This document shows, in pieces, positions 18,376 to 27,116 of a DNA stretch of 64,000 nt; the first letter of the stretch is position 1; each line of letters opens with the position of its first letter. Both the position numbers and the translations under genes were made by a program. Below the pieces are notes generated by a model. It was given only the letters and a program-made list of their open reading frames with translations. It did not search any database and was not told where the DNA came from. The stretch comes from Lentisphaerota bacterium (GTDB taxonomy: Bacteria; Verrucomicrobiota; Kiritimatiellia; UBA8416; JAIOPI01): the NCBI GenBank assembly GCA_021413965.1, contig JAIOPI010000031.1, forward strand, positions 124,001 to 188,000. Direction: 5' to 3'.

Positions 18376-18963
18376 TCAGAAGACCATGGGCATGGGCACG
18401 GTGGGCCGCGGCGGGGGTGGCGCGGGGGCATGGGCGGGGGCGGTCCACACGATGCGGCTGCGGAGATTGGCTGGGCTGTACTTCTCGGCGAGCAGCTGAC
18501 CGGCCTCGTCCGTGAGCCGGATGGCGTACCCGACGAGGCTGCCTTGGGATGAGGCGCCGGGGTAGGAGGAGAGGGTGACGGGCGGGGTGTGGATTTCATC
18601 ATGGCGGGCATTGCGGGGGAACGTGAGAGAGGCCTGTCCCCGCGCGGTTTCGTAGGGCTCGCCATCGTTGTCATCAGCCATCAGCACCCACTCGGCCTGG
18701 GCGGTGGCAGGGGCGAGAGCGGACGCGCGGATTTGAAACGTGTACCGGATCGTGGTGATGGAGACGGAACTCAGGCTGACGCGGTCCGAATACGGATCGC
18801 GGGACGCCGAGGTGCCGGTCCTCTCGGTCTCGGCGCGGATGGTGAAGAGTGGACCGGCGTCCGCCAGGCGTGGGGTCGCCAGGGCGAAGGCGATCATGAG
18901 CAGGGGATAGCGCATGGGGCATGCGCGCACAGGACGCCTCGCCGGGGGAGGGATAGACGGCAT
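18376..18963 (-). CDS. Hypothetical secreted protein
   Basis: The start at 18963 is preceded by GAGGGA at a good distance; an internal ATG at 18915 (MRYPLLMIAF) would begin directly at the signal peptide. The hydrophobic segment LLMIAFALATPRLADA looks like a cleavable signal sequence. The mature part (about 160 residues) is beta-rich and ends in a proline-rich tail (APAPPPPRPTVP). I recognise no domain. It follows the pseudouridine synthase by 10 bp on the same strand, so it is probably read from that transcript. A lipid-free periplasmic or exported role is likely, nothing more can be said. Confidence 0.65.
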   Translation of the reverse strand: MPSIPPPARRPVRACPMRYPLLMIAFALATPRLADAGPLFTIRAETERTGTSASRDPYSDRVSLSSVSITTIRYTFQIRASALAPATAQAEWVLMADDNDGEPYETARGQASLTFPRNARHDEIHTPPVTLSSYPGASSQGSLVGYAIRLTDEAGQLLAEKYSPANLRSRIVWTAPAHAPAPPPPRPTVPMPMVF

Positions 18964-18973
18964 ATGTGTTCCC

Positions 18974-19654
18974 TCACGTTTCGGTGCGCAGGGTTTCGAG
19001 GAGTTCCTTGAACGAAGCGGGGAGCGAGGCTTCGAGGCGGGCGGTCTGTCCCGTGGGCAGTGGGATTCGCAGCGTGGCGGCATGGAGCATGAGTCGCGGA
19101 TAAGCCAGCTGCCTGGCGCGGTCGCCATACTTGCGGTCACCGACCAGCGGATTCCCAAGGCTGTAGAGGTGGACCCGGATTTGGTGGCGACGCCCGGTCA
19201 CGGGTTGCGCCTCCAGCAGCGTGTAGCGGGGCAGCCGGTCAAGCACACGGTAACGGGTGAGCGAGGGCTTTCCGCCCTTGGCATCGACGCCCATCCGGCC
19301 GGAGCCGAATTCGCGCAGGGGGGCGTGGATGTCGCCGGTATCGCGCGGGGGGCGTCCATGAACGAGGGCGAGGTAGCATTTATGAACCCGGCGCTCGGAG
19401 AACTGCAGATTCAAGAACCGGTGCGACTCGGCGTCGCGCGCGAAGACGATGGCGCCGCTGACTTCCTTGTCGAGGCGGTGCACGACAAAAAGCGTCACGC
19501 CAAGGGCGGCTTCCATCTGGGCGCGCAAGCAGTCCTGGTCGCCGGCGCGCTCGGGAATGGCGGCGATGCCTTCGGGCTTGTTTACGGCGAGCACGTGTGG
19601 GGTGTCGAGCAGGACGTCGAGGTGCAGGCCATTGGGGAGCGGGAGGTGTTTCAT
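18974..19654 (-). CDS. RluA-family pseudouridine synthase
   Basis: The start at 19654 (MKHLPLPNG) has AAGGA just upstream; an alternative ATG 11 codons earlier has no SD. The 226-residue protein carries the RluA-type catalytic motif HRLDKEVSG (59-67) with D62 as the nucleophile, the segment KCYLALVHG, and GRRHQIRVHL near 165. There is no S4 domain, as in RluA, RluC-like short forms and TruC-type enzymes. It modifies uridines in rRNA or tRNA; which site cannot be told from sequence. It sits between a PAS/zinc-knuckle gene and a secreted protein on the same strand. Confidence 0.9.
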   Translation of the reverse strand: MKHLPLPNGLHLDVLLDTPHVLAVNKPEGIAAIPERAGDQDCLRAQMEAALGVTLFVVHRLDKEVSGAIVFARDAESHRFLNLQFSERRVHKCYLALVHGRPPRDTGDIHAPLREFGSGRMGVDAKGGKPSLTRYRVLDRLPRYTLLEAQPVTGRRHQIRVHLYSLGNPLVGDRKYGDRARQLAYPRLMLHAATLRIPLPTGQTARLEASLPASFKELLETLRTET

Positions 19655-19693
19655 GGTTTCCTTACCGGGAGGCGCGGCGGGTTTCATAGCCGA

Positions 19694-20290
19694 TCAGTCA
19701 ATCGGCCGGGGATCGGGTTCCGGGGCGGTGGGTGGGAGCGGTTCATTGAGCTGTCCCGTGATTCGCTCGTTGCATTTGGGGCAAATCGTGTGGGTGACGA
19801 ACGGGAGGCTTGCGGCGGCAAAGAACTCCATCTGGCGGGCGGCCTCTTCGATTTCTTCCCAGCGTGATGCCGCCACTTCGACGCTCTTGCACCAACTGCA
19901 AATGCGGATGGTTCCCATGCGCGGGCGCTCCTGGTCCGCCAGGAGGACCTGGGGGGGGCGCGTTTCCACACGAACCATCCGCGACGTGAACTCGCACAAG
20001 GCCGTCGCGTGGGGGGCGATACTCATCTGCATGAAGCGCCTCTTGTCCGGTGAATCGCAGCGGAATGGGATGCTCACGGCCACGCGCGTGTGCACGACGC
20101 GGTCGATCAACATGCGATACAGGTGACGCGTGTTGTCGTCGGTCACGAACTCCCAGAGGGGGCGGCCCAGGACATCGTCCGGCAGCAGGTTGTCGCCCCC
20201 GTTGGCCAGGGCAAACTCGGCCCAGGACCCGCCCACGGCCACGATGCGGTACGAGGCGTCAATTCGATAGATGCAGGGGGTGGGCGTCAT
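19694..20290 (-). CDS. PAS-domain protein with C-terminal CxxC...CxxC motif
   Basis: A 198-residue soluble protein. Residues 1-115 look like a PAS sensor (CIYRIDASYRIVAVGGSWAEF, PLWEFV). The C-terminal 70 residues carry the pattern ICSWCKSV ... W..IEEAARQ ... THTICPKC, a putative zinc-binding module that often follows PAS or receiver domains in environmental bacteria. There is no kinase or output domain, so it may act as a redox or metal-responsive partner for one of the kinases in this window; that is inference. It precedes the pseudouridine synthase on the same strand. Confidence 0.75.
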   Translation of the reverse strand: MTPTPCIYRIDASYRIVAVGGSWAEFALANGGDNLLPDDVLGRPLWEFVTDDNTRHLYRMLIDRVVHTRVAVSIPFRCDSPDKRRFMQMSIAPHATALCEFTSRMVRVETRPPQVLLADQERPRMGTIRICSWCKSVEVAASRWEEIEEAARQMEFFAAASLPFVTHTICPKCNERITGQLNEPLPPTAPEPDPRPID

Positions 20291-20308
20291 CGGGAGTCTC
20301 GGGTGTGC

Positions 20309-21259
20309 TTACGCCTGGAGCATGCTGGCGATGAGGGCTTTTTTCACCCACTTGGCATTCTCGGCTTCTTCCCAGACGAGTGATTTGGGGTCGTCGAGGA
20401 TGTCATCGGTCATCTCGTAGCCGCGGAAGATGGGCCCCGAATGCTGGAACGTGCAGCCGCGCTTGGCGATCTGCATGAGGTCCCGGTTGACCTGAAACTC
20501 CTGGACGATGACGCGCTGCTCTTCGGGCAGTTTTTCGCCGGCAAGTTTGCTGCGCAAGAGGACGCCCCCTTCGATCACATCGGCGGTTTTGACGGCTTCG
20601 CGCAGATTGTGCGTGAGGTTGAGCGAGGTGCCGGCGGCTTCGACCCGGTTGCGGGCATCCGCGAGGACGATGGGGTCGAAGGTGTAGGCGGCGGGGCAGG
20701 CGGTGGTGAGGTTCATGCCCATGAGGGGGCAAACGCGCATGAGCGAGTGGACGACGCCGCGGGTCATTCCGACGTAGACGACATTGAGCCCCTTCAGGTG
20801 CCCATGGCTCTGGCGCATGGTCAGTAACTGGGCCAGCACCTGGGTCGTGTGATCCTGCGGGGTACAGGCATTGATCAACGGGATCTCGAGCTGCGCCGCC
20901 ATTTCATCAACGTGGGCCTGATCCCAGAGCCGCAGCGTGGCGAGGTGCACCATGCGGTTGTAGGCGCGGGCGGTGTCGGCCCAAGTTTCGCCCTTGTTGG
21001 TCATGGCGAGGTTGGCCGGCATGTACATGCTACCGCCGCCGAGTTCGTTCATGGCGGTTTCGAATCCCATGCGGGTGCGTGTGGATTCGTAGACGAACAG
21101 CAGGCCTTGCGTCAGGCCGGCGCAGAGCTGCAGGTACTTGCGGTCGCGCTTGTGATCGCGAAACCACTGCGCCAGATCGAGGAGGCCGTTGACTTCGTCG
21201 GCCGTGAGTTCCCCGATATGTCGCAGGCGCCGTCCCTTGAGTGAATCAATCAGATGCAT
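20309..21259 (-). CDS. Aspartate/ornithine carbamoyltransferase family protein, atypical
   Basis: A 316-residue enzyme starting at ATG 21259. The carbamoyl-phosphate motif STRTR is at 59-63 and the second half has HSGPIFRGYEMTDD and WEEAENAKWVKKALI, matching the family fold. However, the usual HPTQ/HPCQ motif reads DHTTQ (136-140) and the residue after the LxQ is not the usual aspartate, so substrate specificity is uncertain. It could be an aspartate, ornithine, putrescine or YgeW-like carbamoyltransferase. The proximity of speA makes a putrescine or agmatine-linked reaction worth testing. Gene names pyrB or argF are not justified from sequence alone. Confidence 0.8.
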   Translation of the reverse strand: MHLIDSLKGRRLRHIGELTADEVNGLLDLAQWFRDHKRDRKYLQLCAGLTQGLLFVYESTRTRMGFETAMNELGGGSMYMPANLAMTNKGETWADTARAYNRMVHLATLRLWDQAHVDEMAAQLEIPLINACTPQDHTTQVLAQLLTMRQSHGHLKGLNVVYVGMTRGVVHSLMRVCPLMGMNLTTACPAAYTFDPIVLADARNRVEAAGTSLNLTHNLREAVKTADVIEGGVLLRSKLAGEKLPEEQRVIVQEFQVNRDLMQIAKRGCTFQHSGPIFRGYEMTDDILDDPKSLVWEEAENAKWVKKALIASMLQA

Positions 21260-21302
21260 GGTGAGTCTCCGCGTCTCGATCACGCCGCCATCGCCGAGGA
21301 CA

Positions 21303-21332
21303 CTGATAGCACAACGCGCAGCCCGCGTCGAA
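21303..21332 (-). promoter_or_regulatory. Possible promoter for the carbamoyltransferase gene
   Basis: On the minus strand TTCGAC (complement of 21327-21332), 18-bp spacer, TGC-TATCAG (extended -10, complement of 21303-21308). The leader would be about 37 nt. The rest of 21260-21442 shows no gene. Confidence 0.4.
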
Positions 21333-21442
21333 CGCCAATCGGCGGCGTGGAGTGTGCGGGGAGGCAAGCGCTGGCGTGTGACTGGCCGTGCGTGGCCTGT
21401 CCTGGCATGCAAACGGCGTGCGGTGAGGGGCGGCGCGCGGCT

Positions 21443-21805
21443 TCAGGCATCGATGGCCATGGACATGAGGGTGTCCTTGGTCACAAATTCGAGTACGGAG
21501 GCGTGCGTGGCGTTGAGCACGATGCGCGGGGGCTTTTGATTCTCGATGGCATCGACGACGGTGCCGACGCAGACGCACCAGCGGTCGCCGGGCTTCAGGC
21601 CGGGGAAATCATGGTCCGGGCTGGGCGTGATCAGGTCATTGCCCTGATCTTTTGCGAACTGGAGAAACTCCTGAGTCATCTCGACGCAGACGGTGTGCAT
21701 CCCGGTGTCCTGGCCGTTAGTATCGCACTTGCCGTTACGGAAGAAGCCGGTGACGGGGTCATTGCAGCAGCACTGCAGTTCACTACCGAGTACGTTCCGG
21801 GCCAT
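21443..21805 (-). CDS. DUF2237 family protein
   Basis: A 120-residue protein that matches DUF2237 along its whole length: MARNVLGSELQCC at the start, PVTGFFRNGKC, HTVCVEMTQEFL, FPGLKPGDRWCVC and LNATHASVLEFV. The conserved cysteines suggest metal or redox chemistry, but the family has no assigned function. It lies between speA and the carbamoyltransferase on the same strand. Confidence 0.9.
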   Translation of the reverse strand: MARNVLGSELQCCCNDPVTGFFRNGKCDTNGQDTGMHTVCVEMTQEFLQFAKDQGNDLITPSPDHDFPGLKPGDRWCVCVGTVVDAIENQKPPRIVLNATHASVLEFVTKDTLMSMAIDA

Positions 21806-21915
21806 GGACTTGTCCTCAAAGGGGCATCGCGCCCTGCCAAACCATCACGACGGTTCGCCTATCGGTGCCAGGCGGGCCTGCCTGCTTCATCATCGCCAAT
21901 GGCCGCCGCCCGGGC

Positions 21916-23835
21916 TCACGCTTCGAAATACGTATATCCCTGGATACCGGTCGCGTAGGCTTCGACGATCTGACGGCGTTCGCTGGGATTGATCCGGTTT
22001 TCGCGCACGGCACGTTCGGCGCGGTCGCGGAACATCGCCACGAGGTCCTTGGGGTCATACTCGACGTAGCCCAGCACATCGGCCACCGAATCGCCCTTGA
22101 TTTCGTTGGTGAAGTCAATGCGGCCATCGCCGTCGAGTCGTACGCTGACGATGTTGGTGTCGCCGAACAGGTTATGCAAGTCGCCGAGGGTTTCCTGGTA
22201 GGCGCCGACGAGAAAGGCGCCAAGCAGATAGTCTTCGCCGGGTTTCGGTTCGTGCAGCGACAGCGTTTTCTTTACGTCGTGCAGGTCGATGAATTTATCG
22301 ATCTTGCCGTCGCAGTCGCAGGTGATATCGAACAGGGTGGCCTGGCGGGAGGGGAATTCCGCGAGCCGGTGAATGGGTTGGATGGGGAAGAGCTGTCCGA
22401 TGGCCCAGGAGTCGGGGAGGGACTGAAACACGCTGAAGTTGGCGTAGTAGATATCACACAGATCGATGGAGAGGTCTTTCAAGTCCTCGGGCACGTACTT
22501 GGCGGACCGGCATTCGCGCGCGATTTGCCCGACGGTACGCCAGAACAGCTGCTCGCCCTGTGCACGCTGGCGCAGGGTCAGCCCGCCGTGGAGGAAAGCC
22601 GTGCGGATTTCATCACGGTGAAAGACGGCATCATTGAAGCACTCCTGGATATTCTTCGGGCTGATGCTTTTGGCGATTTCCTGGAGGTTGCGGAGCAGTT
22701 CCGGGGAATCGGACGGGACATCCTCATGGGGTGTTTCGGCAGGGTCGAAGCGTCCGACGTCGAGGATATTGAAGATCAGCACGGACTGGTAGGCGACGAG
22801 TGCGCGGCCGGACTCACTGATGATGGTGGGGTGGGCGATGCCGGCCTTGTCGCAGGCATTCATCACGGTTTCGATGACGTCGGCGCAGAACTCCTTGATG
22901 TCGTAGTTCCGGCTTGAGGAGAAATTGGTGTGGGACCCATCGTAATCCACGGCAAGTCCGCCGCCGATGTCGAGGATGCCCATGGCGGCGCCTTCCTTGG
23001 TCAGGTCAATGTAGACGCGGACGGCCTCGGTGACGGCGGAGCGGATGGAGCCGATGTTGGGGATCTGGCTGCCCATGTGGTAGTGGACCATCTGGAGGCA
23101 GTCGAGCATGCCCTTTTCGCGCAGGGTATCGACCACGCGGATGGTTTCGGCCATGTTCAGGCCGAAGGCGCTGCGGTCGCCGCTGGAATCGCTCCACCGG
23201 CCGTTGACCTTGGAGAAGAGCTTGAGTCGGACGCCGATGCGGGGGCGCACGCCCATGAGGGCGGCGCGTTCGAGGACCTGCTCGAGCTCGCTGAACATTT
23301 CGAGCACGATCAGGGTCTGGGCGCCCATTTTCAGGCTGGAGAGGGCGAGGTCGATAAATTCGTTATCCTTGTAACCGTTGCAGACGATGTAGGACTCGGG
23401 GTCCTGCATGTAGGCGAGGGCGATGAGGAGTTCGGCCTTGCTTCCGGCTTCGAGACCGTGGTGGTAGCGCTTGCCAAAGGTGGCGACTTCTTCCACGACT
23501 TGCTGTTGCTGGTTGACCTTGATTGGATAGACGCCGCGGTAGACATTCTGGTAGCCGGCGGAGGCGATGGCTTCGGCGAAGCTTTCATTGATGCGGGAGA
23601 TCGTGCGGTCGAGGATGTCGCGGAAGCGCAGGAGCACGGGCATGGCGAGTCCGCGTTCCTTCAGTCCGGCGACGACGTCCATGAGGCTGACGTCGACGGT
23701 GCCGACGCCGTTCTGCAGTTTCACGACGACTTCGCCGGCGGCATTCACGTCGAAGAAGCCGGCGCCCCAATTGCGCGTTCCGTAGAGGTCAATAGACTGC
23801 TGGACGGTCCACCGTTCAAGCGCTTCAAGTTTCAT
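21916..23835 (-). CDS. speA: Biosynthetic arginine decarboxylase
   Basis: A 639-residue PLP-dependent enzyme of the alanine-racemase-fold (fold III) type that converts arginine to agmatine. The PLP lysine is K106 in YPIKVNQQQ; the glycine-rich LDIGGGLAVDYDG loop and the C-terminal ITCDCDGKIDKFI segment with the catalytic cysteine are in place. The start at 23835 removes 22 upstream residues that lack similarity and gives the usual SpeA length. Agmatine would feed putrescine synthesis; no agmatinase or agmatine deiminase is in this window. A long hairpin in the leader ends 7 nt before the ATG and covers the only SD-like GGGG. Confidence 0.94.
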   Translation of the reverse strand: MKLEALERWTVQQSIDLYGTRNWGAGFFDVNAAGEVVVKLQNGVGTVDVSLMDVVAGLKERGLAMPVLLRFRDILDRTISRINESFAEAIASAGYQNVYRGVYPIKVNQQQQVVEEVATFGKRYHHGLEAGSKAELLIALAYMQDPESYIVCNGYKDNEFIDLALSSLKMGAQTLIVLEMFSELEQVLERAALMGVRPRIGVRLKLFSKVNGRWSDSSGDRSAFGLNMAETIRVVDTLREKGMLDCLQMVHYHMGSQIPNIGSIRSAVTEAVRVYIDLTKEGAAMGILDIGGGLAVDYDGSHTNFSSSRNYDIKEFCADVIETVMNACDKAGIAHPTIISESGRALVAYQSVLIFNILDVGRFDPAETPHEDVPSDSPELLRNLQEIAKSISPKNIQECFNDAVFHRDEIRTAFLHGGLTLRQRAQGEQLFWRTVGQIARECRSAKYVPEDLKDLSIDLCDIYYANFSVFQSLPDSWAIGQLFPIQPIHRLAEFPSRQATLFDITCDCDGKIDKFIDLHDVKKTLSLHEPKPGEDYLLGAFLVGAYQETLGDLHNLFGDTNIVSVRLDGDGRIDFTNEIKGDSVADVLGYVEYDPKDLVAMFRDRAERAVRENRINPSERRQIVEAYATGIQGYTYFEA

Positions 23836-23842
23836 CGCGAAT

Positions 23843-23879
23843 CCCCGGCTGCGCGAACCGCATGTTCGCACGGCTGGGG
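23843..23879 (-). promoter_or_regulatory. Leader hairpin upstream of speA
   Basis: On the minus strand two 16-nt arms pair at 14 positions (including one wobble, with two mismatches) around a 5-nt loop. The core is GCGAAC/GTTCGC and the base is CCCC/GGGG. The 3' arm ends 7 nt before the speA ATG and includes the only purine-rich SD-like stretch. There is no T-tract, so it is not a terminator. Confidence 0.5.
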
Positions 23880-23927
23880 ATGGTGCCGAAAGCAAAGGCA
23901 AAATGCAAGGGGCGGTCGCGGTTGTTT

Positions 23928-23956
23928 TTGCTACGGGGCCCCCGGCTTGTTAGGAT
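23928..23956 (+). promoter_or_regulatory. Probable promoter for the PAS-kinase operon
   Basis: TTGCTA at 23928-23933, 17-bp spacer, TAGGAT at 23951-23956. The predicted leader is about 160 nt, in the divergent region between speA and the kinase. Confidence 0.5.
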
Positions 23957-24122
23957 CTGCCAAGCGTGGCGCCGGGAGGGTGCCGGTGGTGGTGCGGGCG
24001 GGAAGGGCGGCGCCGTGGCGCCCGTCCGCGTGAAGGCGCGCCAGGCCGTGGTGGGGTGGAGTCGTGAGCGACCGTTGAGACCGATTCGCGCCGGCGTTGC
24101 CGGATGCGGGGAGCGAGGGAGC

Positions 24123-25814
24123 ATGTCCGAGGACGAGGATGCGATACCGGGATTGTCGGCCGATGCGCGGCGCCACACGACGCGTTCGCGCAAGCCCCGC
24201 CAGTTGAAGGGGCTGCCATGGAAGTTATCGGCATCGGGACCGCTGGATGTGGCGGAGGCGCCGGGCGCGGCCCCTTACGAGGCCGGGTCGGAGTATGCCA
24301 ATTTGCTTCACAGCATCTACGATGGGGTCCTGGTGGTATCCATGGGCGGGCAGATACTGGAGACGAACAGCCGTGCCCAGGAGTTTTTCCGCCGATCCAT
24401 GCAGGAGCTCCGGCAGCTGAACGTCGTCAGCCTGCTGGCGGGAGCCAACGAATCGCTTCTCGTGTCCATTCTCAACAACCTGCGGGATCATCGCTACACG
24501 TTGATTGAAGGGCAGTGCCTGCGATCGGATCGCAAGACCTTTCCGGCGGAAATTGCCGTCAGCCGTCTGACGCGGGGGAACGAGGCGCGCCTGTGCTTTT
24601 TCGTGCGCAACATCACGGAGCGGAAGCGCGCCCAGGACGGGCTGAAGGACGCGGTGCGCCGGCTTCAGGAGCACGACCGATCGCGTGCGCAGTTCGTGTC
24701 CAACGTGTCGCACGAGTTGAAGACCCCGCTGACGTCGATGCTGTACGCGATTTTCAACATGCTCAACGGGGTGGTGGGGCCGCTGCCGGCGCGGGTGCGC
24801 CGCTACCTCCTGATGTTGGATGGCGACTGCCGGCGGATGCTGGCGACGGTGAACGACATCCTGGATTTGCGCCGCATCGACAGCCAGACGTTGAAGCTGG
24901 ATATGCACCGCGTGCCGCTGGGGCGGCTGGTGCGCTGGGCGCTGGACTCGCTGCGGCTCCAGGCCAAGCAGAAGAACATCGAACTGGCGGTGCGCGGGGA
25001 GGTGGGCAACCTGTTTGTGGAGTGCGACCCTCCGAAGCTGGAGCGCGTGGTGCTCAACCTGGTGGGCAACGCCATCAAGTTCACGCCGTCGGGTGGGCGG
25101 GTCGAGGTGCGGTGGACGCGGGGTTCGGAGCGCAAGGGGCGGTGTGAGCTCAGCGTGGAGGACACGGGGATCGGCATACCCGCCGCGCTCATCCCGCGCA
25201 TTACGGAGCGCTATTTCACCATTGGTCAGCAGCCCACGGGGACGGGGCTGGGGCTGGCGATTTCGAAGGAGATTGTGCAGTTGCACGGGGGTGAGTTGCG
25301 CGTGGAGAGCCCGCCGCCGGGGGGGGGGGCGTCGGGCACGCGGGTGAGCGTCTTCCTCCCGACGGCCGATCCGCCGCTGGTGATGGTGGTCGAGGACGAC
25401 GACCTGGTGCGCGAGACGATCGCCGCGCAGTTATCGGATTGGGGGTTCCGGGCGGTGAGCGTGGGGGACGGCAATGCGGCGCTGGAAACGATCAAGCGGG
25501 AGCGTCCGGATTTGATCCTGCTGGACCTCCAGTTGCCGGGGGTAGAAGGCACGGAAGTAATCTTGAAGCTGAAGGCGAATCTTGAGATGATGCGAAAGCC
25601 GGTGATTGTGCTGACCGGGCTGCGGCTGAATGAGAAGCAGCAGCGCGTGCTGGGCAATTTCGGCATACCGACGCTATCCAAGCCGTGGGCGGAAGACGAA
25701 TTACGCGACCAGGTTGAAACGGCTTTCCTCGGGACCGTCTCGGCGATCCGACGGCCCAACGAGAAAGTGCTCAAGATCGCACGGCAGAAAACGGACGAGA
25801 GCAGGGCTCCATGA
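24123..25814 (+). CDS. Hybrid sensor kinase: PAS-HisKA-HATPase-receiver
   Basis: The ATG at 24123 follows GAGGGAGC and gives 563 residues; upstream in-frame sequence is low-complexity. The N-terminal 55 residues are basic and disordered. A PAS domain spans about 57-175, HisKA has H197 in SHELKTPLTSML, HATPase has the N box, DTGIGIP and GTGLGLAISKE, and a C-terminal receiver has the acidic VVEDDD and phosphoacceptor D468 in LLDLQLPG. No membrane helices, so it senses a cytoplasmic signal. It overlaps the next gene by 4 bp (ATGA). The hybrid layout suggests a phosphorelay. Confidence 0.9.
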   Translation: MSEDEDAIPGLSADARRHTTRSRKPRQLKGLPWKLSASGPLDVAEAPGAAPYEAGSEYANLLHSIYDGVLVVSMGGQILETNSRAQEFFRRSMQELRQLNVVSLLAGANESLLVSILNNLRDHRYTLIEGQCLRSDRKTFPAEIAVSRLTRGNEARLCFFVRNITERKRAQDGLKDAVRRLQEHDRSRAQFVSNVSHELKTPLTSMLYAIFNMLNGVVGPLPARVRRYLLMLDGDCRRMLATVNDILDLRRIDSQTLKLDMHRVPLGRLVRWALDSLRLQAKQKNIELAVRGEVGNLFVECDPPKLERVVLNLVGNAIKFTPSGGRVEVRWTRGSERKGRCELSVEDTGIGIPAALIPRITERYFTIGQQPTGTGLGLAISKEIVQLHGGELRVESPPPGGGASGTRVSVFLPTADPPLVMVVEDDDLVRETIAAQLSDWGFRAVSVGDGNAALETIKRERPDLILLDLQLPGVEGTEVILKLKANLEMMRKPVIVLTGLRLNEKQQRVLGNFGIPTLSKPWAEDELRDQVETAFLGTVSAIRRPNEKVLKIARQKTDESRAP

Positions 25815-26605
25815 ATCGTAAATCCAAGAAGCAAGTGCTATTGATCGACGACGACACAAGTCTGCTTGTGACGTTGGGTGATTTTCTGAAGTTTGAGGGC
25901 TACGACGTGACGACCGCCGACAGCGGCGAGGCAGGGCTGCGGTGCCTGCAGGGCTTGACGCCCGACCTGATCATCCTGGACATGGGCATGCCGGGGATGG
26001 GAGGGGTGGGGTTCCTCAAGGCCATAACGGAGGAAGGCGGGAAGCTACGGCATCCTGTGCTGGTGCTCACGGCGCGCGCGAACATGGCGGAATTTTTCGC
26101 CACGGTGGCGGTGGACGGGTTCATCGCGAAGCCATGCGACCCGCAGGATCTGCTGATGGAAGTCAGCCGCATCGTGTTTCTGCGCAGCGACCAGGCGCGC
26201 GAGAGTGCCGGGCTGGTGGGGCTGGGGCGGCGCATCCTGATTGGCGAGGACGAGGACCGAGTGCGCGAGAGCCTGGCGCACGCGTTCGCGCTGGCCGGGT
26301 TTGAGGTGACGGGGGTGGAGCGGGGGCCTGACATCATCCAGACGGCGGTGCTGGACACGCCGGACGTGGTGGTGTTGAAGCTGATTTTCGAGAACATGAA
26401 CGGCGACACGCTGGCGGGCATTCTGCGGGGCATGCCGAAGACTGCCAACGTTCCGATTGTGCTGTACGACGACAGTGGCGGGGCGGTCAGTGCCATCAAG
26501 TATCGCGTGCCGAGCGCCGTGGCGGATCGCTTTGTCAGCACGAACAACCCCAGCGACCTGTTGGCCGCGGTGCGTGACGTGCTGGAGAAGCGCGGGAAGG
26601 CCTGA
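25811..26605 (+). CDS. Dual receiver protein with a pseudo-receiver second domain
   Basis: A 264-residue protein of two receivers. The first is canonical: D13-D15, phosphoacceptor D57 (LIILDMGMPGMGG), K107 (IAKPCD). In the second (residues 140-262) the acidic patch E146-D149 remains, but the phosphoacceptor position is lysine K190 (VVVLKLIFENMNG) and the conserved lysine loop is RFVSTNNP. The second domain is therefore likely phosphorylation-independent. It probably receives phosphate from the upstream hybrid kinase with which it is translationally coupled. Confidence 0.88.
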   Translation: MNRKSKKQVLLIDDDTSLLVTLGDFLKFEGYDVTTADSGEAGLRCLQGLTPDLIILDMGMPGMGGVGFLKAITEEGGKLRHPVLVLTARANMAEFFATVAVDGFIAKPCDPQDLLMEVSRIVFLRSDQARESAGLVGLGRRILIGEDEDRVRESLAHAFALAGFEVTGVERGPDIIQTAVLDTPDVVVLKLIFENMNGDTLAGILRGMPKTANVPIVLYDDSGGAVSAIKYRVPSAVADRFVSTNNPSDLLAAVRDVLEKRGKA

Positions 26606-26660
26606 GTCGGCAGGCCGGGGGCAGGAGGTCGGTGGTGGGTGCCGCTGACGAGGCAATACG

Positions 26661-27116
26661 ATGCGTTGTCCGAAGTGCGGGAACCTCGAAGACAAGGTCA
26701 TCGACAGTCGTTCCGCGGGGAATGGCGCGGTGATTCGGCGGCGGCGGATGTGCCTGGGGTGCAGCTACCGCTTCACCACGTATGAAGAGGTGGTGAAGGC
26801 CAAGCTGCGAGTGATCAAGCGCGACGGGCGGCGCGAGGATTTGAGCCGCCAGAAGATGATGAACGGGATTGCGCGGGCGTGCGAGAAGCGTCCGATCGGC
26901 CCGGAGCAAGTGGAGCGGCTGGTCGACGAGATCATCGAGGCGCTCGAGGCGGAGTACGAGCGCGAGGTGCCGAGCGACGCCATCGGGGCCAAGGTGATGG
27001 AGCGGCTGGAGAAGATTGATGAAGTGGCGTTCGTGCGCTTTGCTTCGGTGTACCGCCGGTTCCGCGACGTGAACCAGTTCCTGAGTGCCATCCGGGGGAT
27101 GATGACCAAGGAATGA
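26661..27116 (+). CDS. nrdR: Transcriptional repressor NrdR
   Basis: A 151-residue zinc-ribbon and ATP-cone repressor of ribonucleotide reductase genes. The zinc ligands C3, C6, C31 and C34 (CPKC, CLGC) and the basic RRRRMC segment are present; the ATP-cone runs from about 45 to 135. Length and motifs are canonical. GAGG is located upstream of the ATG. No nrd genes are in the window. The next gene overlaps by 4 bp. Confidence 0.96.
   Translation: MRCPKCGNLEDKVIDSRSAGNGAVIRRRRMCLGCSYRFTTYEEVVKAKLRVIKRDGRREDLSRQKMMNGIARACEKRPIGPEQVERLVDEIIEALEAEYEREVPSDAIGAKVMERLEKIDEVAFVRFASVYRRFRDVNQFLSAIRGMMTKE

Noticed and set aside
20309-21259. Naming the carbamoyltransferase argF or pyrB
   Set aside because: Key motif residues differ from both families and no arginine or pyrimidine genes adjoin it.
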